From the NCBI GenBank assembly GCA_021397835.1, contig JAJFZO010000566.1:5828001-5892000 (forward strand): a DNA stretch of 64,000 nucleotides, in the 5' to 3' direction. The notes beneath the pieces are model-generated. The model saw nothing but the letters and a program-made list of their open reading frames with translations, was not told where the DNA came from and made no database searches. This DNA comes from Moringa oleifera. Lineage: Eukaryota > Streptophyta > Magnoliopsida > Brassicales > Moringaceae. Position numbers and translations under genes: made by a program. Position 1 is the first letter of the stretch; each line of letters begins with the position of its first letter. Positions 58,801-64,000 of the stretch are shown piece by piece.

Positions 58801-58979
58801 GTATAGTAAGCATGATTTGTCTCGACAACATAGTTTTAATGTTGAATCTAACAAATAAGCTCAATTTTGAACTCCATGTAATGCTGATCTAGAGCATAAA
58901 CCTGACATTGAAGTTGACTTATCACTTAACTATTTAAGCTCTTTTAATTTAAAGCTAAAATTAAGTGTCTACAGTAGTA

Positions 58980-60790
58980 GCTTCGAGTTCAGAGTTACCC
59001 ATTATTCCATCATAGAGGCTTATTGAGCTTGTATTTCAGGTTTTGGTGGTGGCTCTTGGATGGCATATGCTAAGGACATCTCTAAATCTTCTAAATGGAC
59101 CAAAGAAGACGCCTTAACAGCAGGGTTGCCATTTGCACCTAATCTAGATCAATATCAGGAATTTTATCTTTAATTTCCTCTACAAGTCTTTTTGGAATGG
59201 CCTAGTACTAGCGAGCGACTTGCTGCCTGGTATGAACCTTTATTTGTTGGTCAACCTGAATTCTTTCGCAGCTCGAGATTAAGTCTCTTGCAAAAATTTA
59301 TTTAGTTCTTTTGAGTGTGCTAAAGTTAGTTCATGCTTAACTTGGTCTATTCTTGCATTATTGTTGGTTTTAATCCATGTCAAATTATATTTATTGATGA
59401 AAAGGCCATACATTGGGCAACCTATACTACAGTATGATTGAGAAAAATTAGATTTAAGAAAAAAAGATCAAGTTAATGAAAAGTCTTTGAAACTTAAAAA
59501 AAGGAAGAAAAAAAGATGAAATAAGATCAAGAAAAACTAGTTACCTCCCCAATGCACATCATGGTATACCTAAGAACCTTGGATTCCTCTTGGCCTTAAA
59601 TTTCTTCAAGTCCTTAAGGAGAATGGACTTATAAAGGCATCACGAACTAAGGTTGGATGGTTAAGGTTGTTGTCCTTGGGGATATTTCAATATGGTAGAA
59701 ACTCGACCTCTTCTTGAAGTGGAGAAAGACTTGTCAATGAAGCTGGGAGGGTGTCCATTGCTCCCCAATCTTGAGTTTTGTTGCTAACCTTCTCCTTCCT
59801 TTTTATTTATTACTTGCTTGAGGGGTTTTTCTTGGTCTTCTTTGGGGTTAGAATAGGAGTAACGACGGTAGTAATTTAGGTGGATTTGCATTTTTGCTGG
59901 CTTTTAAGGATTAACCTTTATTTTTACACTAGACATTAACTTGGATGTTGGAACTGGGACTCTGCCCGTGGCATTATCCACGGTAGCCCCTAGCATATTC
60001 TCATTCAATTATGGAATATTTTGTGGATCCATTTTAAGAGGGCCTACAAATGAAATAAAAGAGTTGAAAATAGAGTCCTATCAAGAAAAGTAATGAAGAA
60101 ATGAAGAAATATAAAACCTTTTATGGGTGAAGTATAGCAATGCCTAGGGTTAACATAATGAGAGTGTTGAGGATGGTTATGAATTAGAGAGTTCTGAAGA
60201 TCGAGGGTAAGAGTATTGACTTGTTTTATAAATGGTTCAGGAGCTTGGATAAGATTTGTAGTTTGATTAAGATTTGGGTGTTGATTAGCATCTGGTAAAA
60301 GCAAACTAAATTTACGTGAGCTAGAAGAAGACAACTCAGTTGATCAAGAAGACGTATCAAAAGGAAAAATTTTGTATCAGGCCCTATCACTCTAACAATG
60401 GCTATTTTGGTAGAGGTAATATAGTCCTTGAAACTATCTTCACCATGATGTTCTGAAAGAGCTTTATAAAATTTTCTTACATTGAGGTGGATTTTTTTAT
60501 GATAGATTTTTATGGATGACACTTTTCACTTGTTAAGATCGGGGTAAATTTTTTGCCACAAAACCTAAAAATATGTTTTGGACCAACTTTGTTGTTTGAA
60601 AGCAAACCTTTGGTAAAGATTTGAGTATTTATTGCTAAAATAGTAAAAAAATTTCTTCAAGCCCCTATCATCCTTATTGGCTTTCAACTTGAAGAATTTG
60701 GTGAAAAGAGGGATAGAAAGATTTGTGCAGTTAAGGACAAAGAGCTTAAAGACAAATGCGTCGGCAAGATAGTCCACACCATTAGGTATG
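58980..60790 (-). pseudogene. Gypsy-type-transposon-like or gag-like protein gene, degenerate
   Basis: Reading the minus strand from about 60790: PNGVDYLADAFVFKLF, then LSIPLFTKFFKLK, FYYFSNK, FKQQSWSKTYF, IHLNVRKFYKALSEHHGED and SFKDYITSTK. Further on, 60030-59560 shows MDPQNIP, then NENMLGATVDNATGRVPVP, then NGHPPSFIDKSF, YKSILLKDLKKF and KRNPRFLGIP. The blocks are collinear and separated by stops. I recall similar wording in plant proteins annotated as putative gypsy-type transposon, but this is from memory and not a search. It is clearly broken. Confidence 0.4.
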
Positions 60791-60896
60791 TAATTTTTCT
60801 TTCCTTTATTATGGGATCATCTATCTTGATTTCAAATCGGTGAATTTATCTATGATGTTCTGTATCTAATCTTACATTGATCATTTTCTTGGACAG

Positions 60897-61510
60897 CTAG
60901 CCTACGAAGTGGCCTTGCTTACTAATTTGTACGAGGTGATGAGCAAGGCCCTTATTCTTTTAACAAAACAAACAAAGAATGTTTATAAATCGATTATTGA
61001 TGCCATGGATCGAGTTGATACCTTGGTTGTCAGTGTAAAGCAGCAAGAGGCAATGGTGGCTGAGGAAGAAAAAGCATTGTTAAAGAGTTAGACTCAGCTT
61101 TCTTAAGCTAGATCTAAGATTGATCAAAACACCCAGCAAGCGATCAAGGACACCATGAAGTATTCGCAGATGATAATGGAGTAGACTTGGTCCTTTTGCA
61201 TCACTAAATACAAAGCAAGCAAGGCTTTCGATGTCAATATAGCTCAAGCAACCTTTGAGCCACTGCTTGCTCTGAAAGTGACACTCTAAACGAAGTTTAA
61301 AGACTTTAGCTTGAACTCGATCTATGGCCTTTAAAATGTGAAGCAGCTCGTGCCGTCATATAGGCAGATGAAGTGCGTGCTACTCCCATTTCACATCAGT
61401 GGAGGTCCTACCTGTAACAAATTAAGATCCAACGAAAGTTGTTACCCCATCGATCTTGATCCTGAATCAGCCAGCAATAGCTCTAACGGCTCTAGCACCA
61501 ATTCTCCCTC
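60897..61510 (+). pseudogene. Coiled-coil reading frame of transposon type, degenerate
   Basis: An acceptor-like ttggacag (60890-60897) leads into LAYEVALLTNLYEVMSKALIL, then YKSIIDAMDRVDTLVVSVKQQ and EAMVAEEEKALLKS, then a stop. The frame continues past it (QLS-ARSKIDQNTQQAIKDT, then FDVNIAQATFEPLLALKVTL). A Ser/Asn-rich end (SASNSSNGSSTNSPS) lies near 61500. A GT-AG intron (60787-60897) with gtatgt donor can be drawn. The helical, charged pattern suits a coiled coil. It lies on the strand opposite to the 58.98-60.79 kb remains, so the two cannot be one gene. Function unknown. Confidence 0.35.
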
Positions 61511-61519
61511 ATGAGTTTT

Positions 61520-64000
61520 CTTTGGCTCCAATAACCTAATTTGTATTTTTTTCTGCTTTACAAATGAAACATGTAATTTTCCATGTCAATAAAATTTACA
61601 CTTTCTTTTCACATCGTCTCTCCTTATAATTCATAAAACTAACTTATTAACATATCTTGGTCATGATCCCAATTCACATCGATTTCTAGGATGAGCATGT
61701 CGAACTTGATCTTAAATTGTTCTCAACAGTATTCGACTTAGCACTTTTCATCATAAGACAATTCTGATTCTAGATTGTTTTTGATCAACACTAAGTTGTC
61801 ACTTGCGTTATAAAACAACCTCGATCTCATATCGATCTTGGACCTATACTTAGTGAATTTTGATCAGCCTTTCATCCTAAAGGAAAGCATTCTTTAAGGG
61901 CAAAATTAGGTATTTACAACTCCCATAGTTAGACTAACTCTATTAAATTATTGATCTTCATAGCTAATTTTACTACATGGGGTAAATTGGATTTAAAACT
62001 TTTGCTTAAGAAGTTCTCCCTCTCATGTTCACTAACCATTTGTTGGACCTTATCGTAGTGAACTATGGTCATTGAGACTTTTATACTTTAGGAAATTAAC
62101 AAAGATGGTGGGGTAAAAACTTTTCTGTTGACATGTCATGGCAATGCAAAATAAAAGAAAACATCAAACAAATGAGGAGAGTTAGCATGCATGAAATTAT
62201 AAAAGCAAAATAACAAGGCCATCCGAAAACTAGTTTATAATCTTGTACATGTCTAATGAGGTTCACGATCATGTTAAGTTATGTATACGACTCTAACCTA
62301 AGGTTTGGTTTCCTAGGATTAATAAATACCGAGTTTTGTGAAAAAGATCAGTCTTCTACACGCTCTTAGACTACTTCTCATTAGACTAACGAGGCACTTC
62401 TAAACATTATTATCGTCAAATTAGAAGCTAAAGGCTATTTAAAAATAATGATGAACCCTAAGTTTTATCTAAGCGGAATATTTCACGACTATTTTTTAAG
62501 CAAAGTAGCTTCACAAAAGTCTCAGTTATTTTATCCCTTTTAATGGTAAAGCTTAGGTCTAGAGCTTATGTTATGTAATGTCATTTGAGTAAGATCATAA
62601 GCACTAAGTAAAGTAAGTGAAACAACTAATGAAGCAAAATAAATATATATCAATGAACAAAAAGCATACATCAGGTAACATGTAAGAGAGAAAATCAACA
62701 TTCCATTTATACCTTTCAAATTATCATGTAAACAGGAATACATATTGAAATCCTAAATTTTCAAACCCAAAAAAAACAAACTTTTTAGTGGTTGGCTCAA
62801 CTCTTTAAAAGTCTTTAGTGGATTTGCGAGCTGTCACAATAGTGTTTCAAACTAAGGAAACCCTCATAGTGAATTGGAAAAGATATCATGATGGGAATTC
62901 TCAAAGAAAAAAAAAGAGTCACATCAATCTTTTTACGATGCGATTAGCCTTCAAATTTCATTTATTTTCAAAAGTTACAAAAAGGATAATGAAAACTAAA
63001 AAAATAATCTTATTTTTCAGAGAAAAGAATTTAGGACTTCATTATGCATGGAGAAGGATTAGCATTCCCATAATGCCTAAAATTAGTACTAATTAAATGA
63101 AAGCATTTTTCAGTATTTAAAATGAAATTGAGGTTTAATAATGATTCTTTCTTGGTAATTGACATATATGAATGCATGGGGGCATTTTGGAAAAGTATAA
63201 AAACTTCACGATCGTTTATCTTGCATAACTTGAAAATATTTTTTAGAGAATGGAAAAACCTTGCTATTGCTCAACTTTTTATCCCTAAATCAAGAGTAAT
63301 GAAACTTGTAAACATGCTAAAAAACAAAAATTAGTGTAACCTAGTGATCAATCAAACTATTCTTTTCTTATTGTACAATCACTTCACTTAATCCCTCAAT
63401 TCTTTTTTATTTTTAATGAATTATATGAGTTTGATCACCTCCGTTTAGACTTAATTTACTAGTCTAATTCATAAACTCATGGCAACCAATATTCAACCAA
63501 CCTTTGAACTTTATTTTACTAATCCTCATTTATAACTAGCGTATATGACAAAAAAAAGAAGAAATAAAAAAGAAAAGAAAAGAGAGAAACAAGGCAAGTG
63601 CAAAGCACTGTCTTGCTCTGCGAAGTTACACTAGTAGAGCCTCATTTTTACCTATCTATCAAGCAAGTTGCTTGGTAAAGAGGATGTTACACTCATAAAT
63701 TAGGAACGTTCACCGCTCTTCACTTACACAAGGGGTAGTCTAAAAGGGCACTAAGGGTCCGAAAGAAGGGGGATCTAAGAGATGATACTAAGAAGAAGAA
63801 GGAAAACATGGACAGGAGAAACTACAGTGAAGGGAGGGGGAAGAAGAAAAAAGACATGAGAGTAAGACATCAAGAAAGATATGAACATCAAAGAAAGAAG
63901 AGGAATAGGGGAACTCGCTAATTGGAGGTAAAGTTTCATTCTTTCTTTGAAATGATTGCAATTGATGAAAATTTGTATTTCAACTAAAAGGAATTAAGGA
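61520..64000. other. Unassigned DNA, probably transposon-derived
   Basis: No recognised gene. Open frames at 62818-63096 and 63122-63334 (+) are Lys/Phe-rich without family features. The last 500 bp are purine-rich (gaagaagaaaa-type runs). A block near 62940-63080 partly repeats 57350-57520. Confidence 0.4.

Noticed and set aside
1..64000. tRNA, rRNA or snoRNA genes
   Set aside because: No B-box-like ggttcgaatcc with a matching acceptor stem or rRNA core was noticed by eye. A tRNAscan run would settle it.

Overview
The window looks like nuclear DNA of a flowering plant, most likely a eudicot. It is strongly AT-rich, has GT-AG introns, and carries remains of copia LTR, CACTA and Mutator-like elements of plant type. 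The glycine-rich proteins resemble cell-wall proteins of woody eudicots such as grapevine, but the species cannot be fixed from the sequence alone.

Host genes lie in two islands. Island 1 (about 4.3-12.5 kb) holds a four-exon gene for a universal-stress/adenine nucleotide alpha hydrolase-like protein (5020-6118, +). It also holds two tandem genes for secreted glycine-rich cell-wall proteins, here called GRP-A (6600-7919, -) and GRP-B (10282-11919, -). Island 2 (about 40.1-46.2 kb) holds a second pair on the same strand: a damaged copy, GRP-C (about 41840-42597, -), and an intact one, GRP-D (44295-45305, -). All four share the same layout: a TATA box about 55 bp before the ATG, a start MG(T/A), a signal peptide ending near CSA, then glycine repeats. 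The three intact proteins end in GYAP. Each pair also shares promoter and 3' flank, so the array grew by local duplication. About 29 kb of transposon-rich DNA now separates the pairs.

That intervening DNA (about 12.5-40 kb) is a nest of decayed elements. It has a copia RT/RNase H remnant (-) at 14.6-15.5 kb and a 220-bp tandem array at 17.9-19.0 kb. A CACTA-type element ends in CACCA rather than CACTA (19.04-21.96 kb, +), and a second copy lies inverted at 34.4-36.76 kb; both carry an Ulp1-like cysteine protease domain. A Mutator-like transposase (-) sits at 28.7-30.45 kb, and a palindrome-rich CACTA-like end begins at 30801. A copia polyprotein (+) at 36.8-38.6 kb is followed by a probable 3' LTR.

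The right third (46-64 kb) has no clear host gene. It holds a CACTA element with a canonical CACTACAAGAAA end at 49369 and a decayed TNP2 transposase at 51.4-54.1 kb. Beyond that is a region of coiled-coil, gag-like transposon remains with a tandem array of about 128-bp units. I could not run any search, so family names rest on motif recognition.
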